Shown: piece after piece, positions 1 through 8,437 of the stretch
Layout: the number at the start of each line of letters is the position of its first letter
Numbering within the stretch: position 1 is the first letter of the stretch
Assembly (NCBI GenBank): GCA_017396665.1
Contig: JAFQLH010000063.1
Coordinates: forward strand, 1-36,872
Source of the DNA: Oscillospiraceae bacterium
GTDB taxonomy: Bacteria > Bacillota > Clostridia > Oscillospirales > Ruminococcaceae
DNA length: 36,872 nucleotides
Direction: 5' to 3'
The notes under the pieces: generated by a model
Database searches by the model: none
Seen by the model: only the letters and a program-made list of their open reading frames with translations
What the model was told of the DNA's origin: nothing
Program-made: the position numbers and the translations under genes

Positions 1-21
1 CAACACACGACGGAGGGAGAT

Positions 22-88
22 TCGGCAGTATGCCAAGGCATACGCCGAGTTTTTTCAAAACTCGCCCTCGTGCTGAATTTCATTCAGC
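22..88. repeat. Cluster of three consecutive hairpins (REP-like or terminator-like element)
   Basis: Three inverted repeats follow one another with almost no spacing. Positions 22-34 pair with 37-48 (12 pairs, one bulged A at 27). Positions 46-53 pair with 57-64 (8 bp, loop TTC). Positions 72-78 pair with 82-88 (7 bp, loop TTC). The first hairpin is followed by a T run (50-55), so it could end transcription on the plus strand from a gene left of the window, but that does not explain the other two hairpins. I see no credible coding sequence here. It could be a dispersed intergenic element or the end of a small RNA. The structure is read directly from the sequence; any function is inference. 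Confidence 0.55.
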
Positions 89-117
89 CGAGGCTTCTGC
101 TTACTCTCTATCGGCCA

Positions 118-149
118 TAAAAAAGCACCACCGGATTGGTGGTGCTTTC
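118..149 (-). terminator. Rho-independent terminator of tRNA-Ser
   Basis: An 11-bp perfect stem (122-132 with 138-148) with a 5-nt loop is followed on the minus strand by a T run. It lies just downstream of the tRNA 3' end at 153. Confidence 0.85.
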
Positions 150-152
150 TTA

Positions 153-243
153 TGGCGGAGAAGGAGGGATTCGAACCCTCGATACCTTTCGGGTATACAC
201 GAGTTCCAGTCGTGCGCCATAAACCGGGCTAGGCGACTTCTCC
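153..243 (-). tRNA. tRNA-Ser (anticodon GGA)
   Basis: On the minus strand the acceptor stem GGAGAAG pairs with CTTCTCC and is followed by an encoded G-CCA end. The anticodon loop CTGGAAC has anticodon GGA at 205-207, reading UCC/UCU serine codons. A long variable arm (TACC-CGAAA-GGTA) marks a class II tRNA, and the T arm carries GGTTCGAATCC. Total length is about 91 nt including CCA. A consensus promoter lies upstream and a terminator directly downstream, so it is a single-gene unit. Confidence 0.95.
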
Positions 244-272
244 ATAGCTTTGCTCATTCATAAAGCTTTATA

Positions 273-301
273 ATTATATCACATTGAGTTTTTATTGTCA
301 A
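273..301 (-). promoter_or_regulatory. SigA-type promoter of tRNA-Ser
   Basis: On the minus strand there is a -35 TTGACA (296-301), a 17-bp spacer and a -10 TATAAT (273-278). Both hexamers match consensus perfectly, and the tRNA 5' end is 30 bp further on. Confidence 0.9.
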
Positions 302-329
302 GCTTTTTTTGAATAATTTTGTTGCTTTT

Positions 330-382
330 ACGAGAACAAAAACAAAGCACGCTTTACTGCTTCACACAGTCTGGCGTGCTTT
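330..382 (-). terminator. Terminator of the GH5/epimerase/Nudix operon
   Basis: A 9-bp stem (344-352 with 374-382), extended inside by an ACTG/CAGT pairing, is followed on the minus strand by a T-rich tract. It sits 10 bp after the Nudix stop codon. Confidence 0.8.
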
Positions 383-392
383 ATTATGTTTA

Positions 393-884
393 TCATATTT
401 TTTGCTCAAATGCATCTATAAGCTTCTGGCAGATAGCTGCACCCTGCGTTGCTTTCTTTGCGCCTTCGAGGTCAAACCACTCTGCATCGTCTACCTCACA
501 GGAGAGTGAAAACTTCTCTTGTGGGATTTTAACAGCAAAGCCGAGCATCAGCTGGTCACGTTTATCATAGAACCAGCTTCCAAGATAGTCTACCCTTTCT
601 GCGTCGAGGCCTATTTCCTCCTTGACCTCTCTTGCGGCTGCTTGTTCAGCGGTTTCGCCGGGAGTGACATAGCCTGACACACAGACGTGGTGGCCACGGC
701 TGAGATAATTCTGTTTCAAGAGGGCAAACTTATTCTTATCCGCCCAAAGCAGACAGATGACGCAGGTTGAAAACATATCAAACCAAGGTCTTTCACAGCT
801 ATTGCAGTACGGCACGAGTCCTTCGTCTCCGATTTCTCTGAGCGAAAGCTCCTTGCCACACTGCTGACAAAACTTAAACCTCAT
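393..884 (-). CDS. Nudix hydrolase with N-terminal zinc ribbon (NudC-like)
   Basis: This 163-residue protein should hydrolyse a nucleoside diphosphate linked to another moiety (Nudix family); the substrate cannot be read from sequence. Residues 71-93 form a complete Nudix box, G-x5-E-x7-REVxEEIGL. Cysteines 6, 9, 27 and 30 form a CxxC...CxxC zinc ribbon followed by an RPWF segment, an arrangement like NADH pyrophosphatase NudC. The protein is well short of a typical full-length NudC. The start ATG at 884 is preceded by GAGGAA, which overlaps the stop codon of the GH5 gene 5 bp upstream. It is therefore the last gene of the operon before the terminator at 344-382. Alternative: an ADP-ribose or other nucleotide-sugar pyrophosphatase. 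Confidence 0.85.
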   Translation of the reverse strand: MRFKFCQQCGKELSLREIGDEGLVPYCNSCERPWFDMFSTCVICLLWADKNKFALLKQNYLSRGHHVCVSGYVTPGETAEQAAAREVKEEIGLDAERVDYLGSWFYDKRDQLMLGFAVKIPQEKFSLSCEVDDAEWFDLEGAKKATQGAAICQKLIDAFEQKI

Positions 885-889
885 ACTGA

Positions 890-2095
890 TTATTCCTCAT
901 AAACAGCCATGATAGCTTCTACGAGTCCGTCAAATCTGAATTCCTGCGGGAACTCTCTGTTTACGATGCCAAAGTTTTCACCGTTGCCGAACACTGCGTT
1001 ATTATCCCACCAGATGCAAGGTATTCCCTGCTCCTTGGCTTTTGTGAGGTAATATGTAACCCACTCGATTCTTTCGTCGAGGTTGTCCTTATTGACGCTT
1101 CCGTACTCGCCAATGATAACCGGTATTCCTCTGCTTGTAAAGAGGTCATAGAGGTCATTGAAGAGTGTATCAATCTGGCCCTTATTTGTATCATCAAACT
1201 CGCTTGTTCCCTTTGTATCGAGGGCAAACGAATAAGGTGTATAGGCATGTACAGAAACAATAACCTTGTCGTCGTTTTCCGGCAGCCACACCTTGCTGAG
1301 CGGGATTCTGCTTGATGAAGCGGCATAGCCTGTAAGCATAAGATGACGGTTAGCATTGTTACCGCCGCTGTTTCTTACTGTTTCATAGAATGCCTTTGCA
1401 TACTCCTGCACAACGTTCCAACCTTCGTTATTTCCGCCGTTCCACTCATTTGGTGTACCTCTGAGTCTTGGCTCGTTGAGGCCTTCAAATATAAGGTGCT
1501 CGTCGTAATTCTTGAACTCCTCTGCAATCTGACTCCAGAGTGCAGTAAGCTGTTCTATATCCTGCTGTTTATTTTCTTCGTTCGGGAAATACCATTCCTC
1601 GTGGTGGGTATTGAGGATAACGAACATATCATTTTCGATACCGTAGTCTACAATCTCCCTGACTCTGTTCATCCATTCCTCATCGACGTTATACTGCTCG
1701 TCCATATGCGCTCCCCAGCTTACAGGGATTCTGACAACATTGAAGCCGCTATCCTTGAGGAAGGTCATAAGCTCCTTTGTTGTAAGCACGGGCTGCCATG
1801 CTGTTTCAGCATAGATTGTACTGTTGCCGGTTGCATCAAGTGTATTTCCTAGGTTCCAGCCTGTTTTCATTTCCTTCAGAAGCTCGATTGATGATATATC
1901 ACGCATTTCCTGGAGAGTATCGCCGGGTGAGACTCTGCTGCTGTCGTCTGCTTTGCTTGAGCTATCCTCTGCTGAAGAAGTCTGGCTGCTGTTATTTACA
2001 GCACTTGAGGAGCTGTCAGACGAATCGCATGCAGTAAGTGTTGACAGGCAGATTGTTATTGCCATTAATACTGACAAAAGCTTAGATAATTTCAT
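890..2095 (-). CDS. Glycoside hydrolase family 5 lipoprotein (endo-beta-glucanase/mannanase type)
   Basis: A secreted, membrane-anchored endo-glycanase of 401 residues. Residues 1-23 form a lipoprotein signal peptide ending in the lipobox LTAC (lipidated Cys23). A Ser/Asp-rich linker runs to about residue 65, and the TIM-barrel catalytic domain fills the rest. Family motifs seen are GWNLGNTLDA (about 79-88), RIPVSWG, NTHHEEW, NEP with acid/base Glu208, VHAYTPY, and IIGEYGS with nucleophile Glu330. The GWNLGNTLDA and NEPR signatures fit subfamily GH5_4 (endoglucanase, xyloglucanase or mixed-linkage glucanase), but a mannanase is not excluded. I chose ATG 2095 over the upstream in-frame TTG 2113 because AAAGGAA lies 7 bp before it. 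It starts 27 bp after the cellobiose 2-epimerase, which suggests that cello- or manno-oligosaccharides from this enzyme feed that pathway. Confidence 0.93.
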   Translation of the reverse strand: MKLSKLLSVLMAITICLSTLTACDSSDSSSSAVNNSSQTSSAEDSSSKADDSSRVSPGDTLQEMRDISSIELLKEMKTGWNLGNTLDATGNSTIYAETAWQPVLTTKELMTFLKDSGFNVVRIPVSWGAHMDEQYNVDEEWMNRVREIVDYGIENDMFVILNTHHEEWYFPNEENKQQDIEQLTALWSQIAEEFKNYDEHLIFEGLNEPRLRGTPNEWNGGNNEGWNVVQEYAKAFYETVRNSGGNNANRHLMLTGYAASSSRIPLSKVWLPENDDKVIVSVHAYTPYSFALDTKGTSEFDDTNKGQIDTLFNDLYDLFTSRGIPVIIGEYGSVNKDNLDERIEWVTYYLTKAKEQGIPCIWWDNNAVFGNGENFGIVNREFPQEFRFDGLVEAIMAVYEE

Positions 2096-2122
2096 AACAC
2101 TTATTCCTTTCAAAAAACGCTT

Positions 2123-3283
2123 TTATCCTATTCTGCGGATAAGCTCGAGGCACATTCTTCCGTTGTGGTAAGGACACTTCCAAGGGCCGACCATTTCCTT
2201 CTTTTTATCAGGAACGCCCTCAAAGCTTACCTCTGAGAACCATTCTCCGCAACGCTTATCTGTTGTGGTGCTTTCGATATAGTCCATAACGGTATTACAG
2301 ATTGTGATAAAATGCTCGTCACCGCTATGCTCATAAGCGTTATAGTAGCCGACAACTGCTTCTGCCTGCACCCACCACACACGCTTTTTATCAATCTTTT
2401 CGTTTTCTCTTTCGTTATAGAGGGCACCGCCGTGGAATGCGAGCTTTTCGATATTTCTTGCGATTGCAAGGTCAATTTTTGTAAACTTTTCGATAAGCTC
2501 CTTATCGCCGAGGGCGTCGCAGGCGAGGTCACACAGCCAGCTTGCTTCGATATCGTGGCCATAGGAATGGATATCGCCGATTTCCTGAAGCTTTGTATCA
2601 AAGAACACTCTGAGTGCGTCGGTTTCCTTATTATATACGATATCGCTCATCTGGGAGAGCAGGAACTTAAGTCTTTCTGCTACCTTTTCATCAGGGCTTG
2701 CCTTATAGAGCTCTGTATAAGCTTCGATAAGGTGGAGGATAGTATTCATTGTCTTATCCGCCATAAGTCCGTTTTCAGAGAGTGCGTCGTTAGGAATAAT
2801 GCTCCACTCACGGGAGAATGACTCCATATAGCCGTACTCGTCGAGTGTTTTTGTTTCGATATCATCAAAGAGCTTCTTTGCAAGCTCGAGCGCTTCCTTT
2901 TCACCAACGCTGTTATAGTAAGCAGAGAGGGCATAGATAGCGAACGCACAGTTATATGTATGCTTCATGGTATCAGTCGGGTTGCCCTTATAGTCGAGCA
3001 TCCAGTAAACTCCGCCCATATCATAGTCGATACAATTATTCTTTACAAACTCATAGGCATGCTTTGCGAGTCTTTTGTTTTCCTCACCGCCGATAATCTT
3101 ATAGCAGGTTGAGTAGAACCAGAGGATTCTGTTATGGAGGATAACGCCCTTATCTGCCTTCTTGTCGAGGTTAAGGTCGAAGTCCATAAATCCGTAGAAG
3201 CCGCCGTTTTCCTTGTCCTCAAGCTTTGACCAGAATGGAATGATATTTTCTGTGAGGATTTTTCTGCATCTTTCCTTAAGCAT
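2123..3283 (-). CDS. ce: Cellobiose 2-epimerase (AGE superfamily)
   Basis: Converts the reducing-end glucose of cellobiose and other beta-1,4 disaccharides to mannose, giving 4-O-beta-glucosyl-mannose, which a phosphorylase can then cleave. The 386 residues match the length of the Ruminococcus albus enzyme, and many segments look familiar from it (for example HAYEF near 75, MKHTYN at 106-111, GDIHSYGHDIEA near 237-247, VGPWKCPYHNGRMC near 365-378). The expected catalytic residues of the (alpha/alpha)6 barrel are present: Arg52, His243 and His373. It starts 14 bp after the HAD phosphatase stop and is followed by the GH5 gene, so it is mid-operon. The enzyme is cytoplasmic. Resemblance is judged from memory of the family, not from an alignment. 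Confidence 0.93.
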   Translation of the reverse strand: MLKERCRKILTENIIPFWSKLEDKENGGFYGFMDFDLNLDKKADKGVILHNRILWFYSTCYKIIGGEENKRLAKHAYEFVKNNCIDYDMGGVYWMLDYKGNPTDTMKHTYNCAFAIYALSAYYNSVGEKEALELAKKLFDDIETKTLDEYGYMESFSREWSIIPNDALSENGLMADKTMNTILHLIEAYTELYKASPDEKVAERLKFLLSQMSDIVYNKETDALRVFFDTKLQEIGDIHSYGHDIEASWLCDLACDALGDKELIEKFTKIDLAIARNIEKLAFHGGALYNERENEKIDKKRVWWVQAEAVVGYYNAYEHSGDEHFITICNTVMDYIESTTTDKRCGEWFSEVSFEGVPDKKKEMVGPWKCPYHNGRMCLELIRRIG

Positions 3284-3297
3284 AGTTTATACTTCCT

Positions 3298-3951
3298 TTA
3301 TTTCAATAGAATTGGTATTTGTGTTGTTGTATCGGCGATGATATCTGCGCCATACTGCTCCAGCTCTCCGTCCTTTGCAAAGCCGTAGCGGACGCCCATA
3401 CAGGCGATACCGCACTCCTTTGCACCGACGATATCGTGGAGTCTGTCGCCTATCATAAGCACCTCATTCATCTCGTTTTCCTTGACATCAAGACGGCTGA
3501 GGGCTTCTTTTATGACGAGTGCTTTACTGTCACGGCTTCCGTCGAGTGTTGCACCTGCAATACAGGTAAAATACTGCGAGAGCTCATTCTTTTCGAGAAT
3601 TGTATTTGCAAACACCTCCGGCTTTGAGGTAGCAACTGCGAGTATATATCCGCTTTCCCTGAGGGATTTCAAAGTATCAGCTATTCCGTCATAGGCAGAG
3701 CATTCATACACTCCGAGCGTTTTATAACGCTGTCTGTATATAGCTGTTGCTTCCTTAGCCTTATTTTCGTCAAAGCCATAGAATCTCCCGAACGATTCGA
3801 CGAGCGGAGGTCCTATAAAGCATCTGAGCGAGGTTTTGTCGCTTACTTCTATTCCGTAATGCGACAGTGCGTGTATAACGCAGTTTTCTATTCCCTCTTC
3901 GGTATTAACGAGTGTTCCGTCGAGGTCAAAAAGCAGGTATTTATACTTCAT
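3298..3951 (-). CDS. HAD-family phosphatase (phosphoglycolate phosphatase/PpaX-like)
   Basis: A 217-residue cytoplasmic HAD hydrolase of subfamily IA. Motif I is DLDGT (residues 9-13, nucleophile Asp9 and Asp11), motif II lies in VATSKPE, and motif III/IV is MIGDRLHDIVGA. The cap domain sits between motifs I and II. Substrates in this group range from phosphoglycolate to pyrophosphate and sugar phosphates. In this operon, beside an epimerase and a glycanase, a sugar phosphatase role is possible but is only inference. Its ATG shares one base with the TGA of the upstream DUF1015 gene (TGATG), so translation is probably coupled. Confidence 0.85.
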   Translation of the reverse strand: MKYKYLLFDLDGTLVNTEEGIENCVIHALSHYGIEVSDKTSLRCFIGPPLVESFGRFYGFDENKAKEATAIYRQRYKTLGVYECSAYDGIADTLKSLRESGYILAVATSKPEVFANTILEKNELSQYFTCIAGATLDGSRDSKALVIKEALSRLDVKENEMNEVLMIGDRLHDIVGAKECGIACMGVRYGFAKDGELEQYGADIIADTTTQIPILLK

Positions 3952-5219
3952 CAGAGTGTAATCTTTCTAGCTTCGACATAGTAACGCTTATCCCATGCGT
4001 GTCCCATTGAGAAGGTCTTTCTAGGGAGAGCACCGTCGCAGATTACTGTCGGGAACAGCTCAGACTTCTGCATATCAGGGAGGACAAAGCCGAGGCTGTT
4101 CTTGTTAGCTGAGAGGTTTTCAATAACCTCGATGCCGTGGATATAGTCAATCTTTCCGCCGTTTTCCTTGATATACTCATCGAGCACGAGCTGGAGTGAG
4201 CCGACTGTGAGCTTTGAGAGCTCGTTCTTTACATAGTACTTCTTTGAGACGCCGTCGGCTACGATTTCAAAGCTCTGTGCATTTTCGATTTCAGCTTCTG
4301 TGATGCCGAGCTTTTCTGTGAGGGCAGCCATAAGCTTATCTCTGTCGATTTCTGTAACAATTCTATGGATTGCTTCAAACTCGAGGGCCGGTGAATGGAG
4401 ATTCACGATTTCAACGAGTGCATATCTTGCGGGGTGGTTTGAGAGGTCTACGCCCGGATTCTTAGCCTTGAGCTGTTCATAGAATTCTTTTGCAGTTGCG
4501 AGAGAATGGTTTCCGTCGCCCATTGCGTAGAGGAGAACACTGTCTTCATTGAGGTCATACTTCTTATTGAAGCTGTCAAGGTCTGAAAGCTGCTCAAGTG
4601 CTGAGAGCACGCTGTTCTTTTCATTTTCGCCTAAAAGCCAGCCCTTGATTTCTCCGCCCTTTTGCATAAGTGAGAAGTCATAGAGCTTTGTGAGGCTATC
4701 CTTTACCTTTTCGATAGGCTCGATAACAGTTTTCTTATCGTCGTCGATGAGAATCATGATATGAGGAAGCTCAACAGGTGCGCCCTGTCTTACCTTTATT
4801 CTTGGCGGAATTCTTTCTACAACGGTAGCTTCGGTAGCTCTTACCTGCGACTTTGAGCCTTTACGGTAGTCGTACATTTCGAGGTCGATTGCACCTACGA
4901 TACCTGCTCTTACCTTTCCGTCGTCCTGCTTTCTTTCGATATAGAAGATTGCGTTTTCATACTCCTTAAAGAAATCATTTGAGAGGTAGCTGTTCATTGT
5001 GCTCTGAATCTTTGAGATTCTGTTCTCAACGCCTTCCTGCTCCAAATAGATTTCAGGGAGAGTGATTTTGAGGGTTGACGGAGCGTCGCCTACTATCTCC
5101 TCTGTTTTTGCCCAGTAGTCAGGCTCACTTGTGTACTGGTCACACGCTACGACTGCCCACTTGGACATATCGGTGGTTTCCTTCGGGAGAAGGATGTTTG
5201 TCGGCTTGAATGCTGTCAT
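3951..5219 (-). CDS. DUF1015 family protein (function unknown)
   Basis: A 422-residue protein of the conserved DUF1015 (COG4198) family, whose biochemical role is not established. Typical family segments are the N-terminal WAVVACDQYTSEPDYW, a central LYAMGDGNHSLATAK, and the C-terminal block of FVLPDM and GHAWDKR. There are no membrane spans or signal peptide. The reading frame is open up to 5288, but ATG 5219 is preferred because AAAGGAG lies 8 bp before it and the longer version would run into the secA terminator. It is the first gene of the DUF1015-HAD-epimerase-GH5-Nudix operon. A cre-like site at 5260-5273 lies just upstream. Confidence 0.85.
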   Translation of the reverse strand: MTAFKPTNILLPKETTDMSKWAVVACDQYTSEPDYWAKTEEIVGDAPSTLKITLPEIYLEQEGVENRISKIQSTMNSYLSNDFFKEYENAIFYIERKQDDGKVRAGIVGAIDLEMYDYRKGSKSQVRATEATVVERIPPRIKVRQGAPVELPHIMILIDDDKKTVIEPIEKVKDSLTKLYDFSLMQKGGEIKGWLLGENEKNSVLSALEQLSDLDSFNKKYDLNEDSVLLYAMGDGNHSLATAKEFYEQLKAKNPGVDLSNHPARYALVEIVNLHSPALEFEAIHRIVTEIDRDKLMAALTEKLGITEAEIENAQSFEIVADGVSKKYYVKNELSKLTVGSLQLVLDEYIKENGGKIDYIHGIEVIENLSANKNSLGFVLPDMQKSELFPTVICDGALPRKTFSMGHAWDKRYYVEARKITL

Positions 5220-5259
5220 AATAAAGACTCCTTTAATAGAATTAGATTTTCCTTTTGTC

Positions 5260-5273
5260 TGGTAACGTTTTCT
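5260..5273. promoter_or_regulatory. cre-like / LacI-family operator upstream of the glycanase operon
   Basis: The 14-mer TGGTAACGTTTTCT fits the catabolite-responsive consensus TGWNANCGNTNWCA except at two positions (the first W and the final A), and has the central CG and near-symmetry of LacI-family sites. It lies 41 bp before the DUF1015 start. I cannot place a convincing promoter beside it. Confidence 0.4.
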
Positions 5274-5285
5274 GCATCTGTATTC

Positions 5286-5316
5286 CAAAACAGGACGGGT
5301 TTTAGTCCGTCCTGTA
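5286..5316 (-). terminator. Terminator of secA
   Basis: A 9-bp perfect GC-rich stem (5290-5298 with 5307-5315) with an 8-nt loop is followed on the minus strand by TTTTGG. It starts 20 bp after the secA stop codon. Confidence 0.85.
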
Positions 5317-5335
5317 ATTGTATTGATTAGGTTAT

Positions 5336-8056
5336 TTAAACCTCTTTAGCGCCGCAGCACTTCTTATACTTCTTTCCGCTTCCGCATGGGCATGGGTCGT
5401 TTGGACCCGGCTTATCACTGACCTTTCTGGTAACTGCCTTAGGTGCGCTTTCCTTGAGCACCTGCTCACGCTTAGGAGCGTTCTCGTTTCTCTTAACCTG
5501 GATAGTGAAGAGTGTTCTTACGGTATCCTCACAGATTGAGGCTACCATTGCGTCGAACATATCGAAGCCTTCCATACGGTATTCAACAACAGGGTTATGC
5601 TGACCGAAGGAACGAAGTGTGATACCCTTCTTGAGCTCATCCATATCGTCGATATGAGCCATCCACTTTGTATCAACGACCTTAAGCAGAATAACTCTTT
5701 CGAGTTCTCTGAGCAGTGCCGGAGAGAGCTCTTCCTCACGCTTAGCGTACTTATCGAGTGCTCTTTCTGTAAGCATATCGAGGATTTCCTTCTTTGTTAC
5801 GTCCTCAAGCTCCTGTGGTGTATAGCGGAAGTCATCTTCCTGTGTAATGAGTCCTGCGAAGAATTCACGCAATCCGTCGAGGTTCCAATCGTCGTGGATA
5901 TCCTCGTCTACGAGATAGAGGTTTACATTGTTTTCGACAAATTCCTTTATCATCTTGAGAATATAGTCGTGGATATCGTTTCCGTCGAGAACCTGTGAAC
6001 GCTGGCCGTAGATAATCTCACGCTGTGTATTCATAACGTCGTCGTAGTTGAGGACGTTCTTTCTGATGTTAAAGTTCTTGCCTTCTACCTTCTTCTGTGA
6101 AGAAGCGATAATCTTAGTAAGCATACCGCTTTCGATAGGCATATTCTCGTCTACCTTAAGGGTATTCATAATGCTTGTGATTCTTTCACCGCCGAAGATT
6201 CTCATAAGGTCGTCCTCGAGTGAGAGATAGAAACGGCTTTCACCAGGGTCGCCCTGACGTCCTGCACGTCCTCTGAGCTGGTTATCAATACGTCTTGACT
6301 CGTGACGCTCTGTACCGATTATGAAAAGACCGCCTGCTTCTCTTACTGCAACTGCCTTTTCGTTTACTTCCTCGCTGAACTTAGCGAAAAGCTCTCTGTA
6401 GAGTTCTCTTGCCTTGAGGATTTCCTCATCATCTGTATCTGCATAGCCTACAGCTTCGCTTATGATTTCTTCAGGAATATCACGTCTGCGCATTTCGTGC
6501 TTTGAGAGGAATTCAGCGTTACCGCCGAGGAGGATGTCGGTACCACGTCCCGCCATATTTGTAGCGATAGTAACTGCACCGAACTTACCTGCCTGTGCAA
6601 CGATTTCAGCTTCCTTGTCGTGATACTTAGCGTTAAGCACGTTATGCTTGATGCCCTTGTTCTTGAGAAGTCTTGAGAGGTACTCAGACTTTTCGATTGA
6701 TACAGTACCTACGAGTACAGGCTGGCCCTTCTTATTACACTCGATAATCTGCTCGATAACTGCGTTATACTTACCCTTTTCTGTCTTGAATACGACGTCG
6801 GTATGGTCCTTTCTGATAACAGGCTTATTTGTCGGAACCTCGATAACGTCGAGCTTATAAATCTCTCTGAATTCGTCTTCTTCGGTAAGGGCTGTACCTG
6901 TCATACCGGAGAGCTTATCATAGAGTCTGAAGTAGTTCTGGTAGGTAATTGTAGCAATTGTCTTAGACTCTCTTGCTACCTTAACGCCTTCCTTAGCTTC
7001 GATTGCCTGGTGGAGACCGTCATTGAAACGTCTGCCCTGCATAATTCTTCCGGTAAACTCGTCTACGATAAGAACCTCGCCGTCCTTGACAACATAGTCG
7101 ATATCGAGTCGCATTGTACCGTTAGCCTTGATAGCCTGATTGATATGGTGGAGGAGTGTAAGGTTATCTGCATCCATAAGATTTTCTACATTGAATGCCT
7201 TTTCAGCCTTAGCAACACCTGACTTTGTGAGAGTAGCAGTTCTAGCCTTTTCGTCGACGATATAGTCGCCGTCGAGTGCGTCGTTATCTGCCTTATTATC
7301 TGTTTCAACTACCTTAATCTGCTTGAGTGACTTAGCAAACTTATCAGCAAGGACATAGAGCTGTGAGGACTTATCGCCCTGACCTGAGATGATAAGCGGA
7401 GTTCTTGCTTCGTCGATGAGGATTGAGTCAACCTCGTCTACTACTGCGAAGCTATGGCCTCTCTGTACTCTGTCCTTCTTATAGATAACCATATTATCAC
7501 GCAGGTAGTCAAAGCCGAATTCGTTATTTGTACCGTATGTGATATCAGCGGCATAAGCCTTTCTTCTTTCGTCGTTGTTCATGCCGTTGATTACGCAGCC
7601 GATTGTAAGTCCGAGGAAGCGGAACACCTTACCCATTTCTTCAGACTGGAATTTTGCCAGATAGTCGTTTACTGTAACGACGTGAACGCCCTTACCGTCG
7701 AGAGCATTGAGGTATGCAACGAGGCAGGCAACGAGGGTTTTACCTTCACCTGTTCTCATTTCTGCAATTCTTCCCTGGTGGAGAACGATTGCACCTATAA
7801 TCTGCACAGGGAACGGCTTCTTGCCGAGTACTCTCCATGCAGCTTCACGGCAAACTGCGAGTGCGTCCGCTGTAATATCATCGAGCGTTTCAAGTCCGTC
7901 TACTCTGTCCATGAGTATACGGGTCTGCTGCTTGAGCTCAGCGTCGCTCATAGGAGCATACTTTTCCTCGAGCTCTAAAACCTTATTCTTGAGAGGCTCG
8001 ATTCTGGCAAGCTCCTTCTTGCTGTAGCTTCCGAATAGTTTATCGAAAAGTCCCAT
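5336..8056 (-). CDS. secA: Protein translocase ATPase SecA
   Basis: The motor ATPase that drives preproteins through SecYEG at the cytoplasmic membrane. At 906 residues it has a normal full length. Walker A is in MRTGEGKT (about 100-107), with the DEAD-type [15 protein letters not shown] after it. The second motor domain carries the [10 protein letters not shown] and [23 protein letters not shown]-type segments. The C-terminal tail ends in a zinc-binding SEC-C motif, [16 protein letters not shown] 8056 is preceded by AAAGGTGG at a suitable distance. It is transcribed alone from the promoter at 8130-8158 to the terminator at 5286-5316. Confidence 0.98.
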   Translation of the reverse strand: MGLFDKLFGSYSKKELARIEPLKNKVLELEEKYAPMSDAELKQQTRILMDRVDGLETLDDITADALAVCREAAWRVLGKKPFPVQIIGAIVLHQGRIAEMRTGEGKTLVACLVAYLNALDGKGVHVVTVNDYLAKFQSEEMGKVFRFLGLTIGCVINGMNNDERRKAYAADITYGTNNEFGFDYLRDNMVIYKKDRVQRGHSFAVVDEVDSILIDEARTPLIISGQGDKSSQLYVLADKFAKSLKQIKVVETDNKADNDALDGDYIVDEKARTATLTKSGVAKAEKAFNVENLMDADNLTLLHHINQAIKANGTMRLDIDYVVKDGEVLIVDEFTGRIMQGRRFNDGLHQAIEAKEGVKVARESKTIATITYQNYFRLYDKLSGMTGTALTEEDEFREIYKLDVIEVPTNKPVIRKDHTDVVFKTEKGKYNAVIEQIIECNKKGQPVLVGTVSIEKSEYLSRLLKNKGIKHNVLNAKYHDKEAEIVAQAGKFGAVTIATNMAGRGTDILLGGNAEFLSKHEMRRRDIPEEIISEAVGYADTDDEEILKARELYRELFAKFSEEVNEKAVAVREAGGLFIIGTERHESRRIDNQLRGRAGRQGDPGESRFYLSLEDDLMRIFGGERITSIMNTLKVDENMPIESGMLTKIIASSQKKVEGKNFNIRKNVLNYDDVMNTQREIIYGQRSQVLDGNDIHDYILKMIKEFVENNVNLYLVDEDIHDDWNLDGLREFFAGLITQEDDFRYTPQELEDVTKKEILDMLTERALDKYAKREEELSPALLRELERVILLKVVDTKWMAHIDDMDELKKGITLRSFGQHNPVVEYRMEGFDMFDAMVASICEDTVRTLFTIQVKRNENAPKREQVLKESAPKAVTRKVSDKPGPNDPCPCGSGKKYKKCCGAKEV

Positions 8057-8129
8057 TGATTTTAACCACCTTTATATACCTTAAAATGATGTCATAATAA
8101 TAGCAAATAAATATAACAATACAGCATAT

Positions 8130-8158
8130 ATTATATCACAGGCTCAGAAGAAAGTCAA
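8130..8158 (-). promoter_or_regulatory. SigA-type promoter of secA
   Basis: On the minus strand there is a -35 TTGACT (8153-8158), a 17-bp spacer and a -10 TATAAT (8130-8135), 74 bp before the secA start codon. It is divergent from the metK promoter. Confidence 0.85.
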
Positions 8159-8182
8159 GTAAATTGATTTATACAAAGGGTG

Positions 8183-8211
8183 TTGACAAACGTCTCAAAC
8201 TGTTGTATAAT
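8183..8211 (+). promoter_or_regulatory. SigA-type promoter of the metK transcript
   Basis: There is a -35 TTGACA (8183-8188), a 17-bp spacer and a -10 TATAAT (8206-8211), both perfect consensus. Transcription should begin near 8218, about 28 nt before the SAM riboswitch. The -35 elements of this and the secA promoter are only 24 bp apart, back to back. Confidence 0.92.
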
Positions 8212-8245
8212 TTAGCTTGCGGATAAATCATGCTAAAACTTAATA

Positions 8246-8390
8246 ATCTTATCAAGAGTGGTGGAGGAACAGGTCCTGTGAAGCCCGGCAACCTGACGTA
8301 AAAGTAAAGGTGCTAATTCCTGCGGTTAAGTCCGAGAGATGAGAATTATTTTAACTCGGGCGTTTCTCGTTAAGGAGAAGCGTTTTTTAT
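8246..8390 (+). promoter_or_regulatory. SAM-I riboswitch with intrinsic terminator, controlling metK
   Basis: The aptamer (8246-8345) has the SAM-I (S-box) core, with CTTATCAAGAG, GGTGGAGG and GAAGCCCGGCAACC in order. P1 pairs 8247-8253 with 8338-8344. The expression platform is a terminator stem, 8361-8368 with 8375-8382, followed by six T (8383-8388). An antiterminator can form between GAGAA at 8341-8345 and TTCTC at 8364-8368, so P1 formation with SAM bound frees the terminator. This is an off-switch: high SAM stops transcription before metK. The rest of the 8057-8437 gap is the two promoters. Confidence 0.95.
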
Positions 8391-8437
8391 TTGCAAATTT
8401 TTCACTCGCACTATTTGTGCAAAGGAGGTTTAATAAT

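Noticed and set aside
30-263. Plus-strand frame of 77 codons across the left edge
   Set aside because: It runs through the hairpin cluster, a terminator and antisense to tRNA-Ser, so it is not a gene.
8339-8437. Upstream extension of the metK reading frame
   Set aside because: The frame is open, but this stretch is the SAM riboswitch terminator, and a strong AAAGGAGG precedes ATG 8438.
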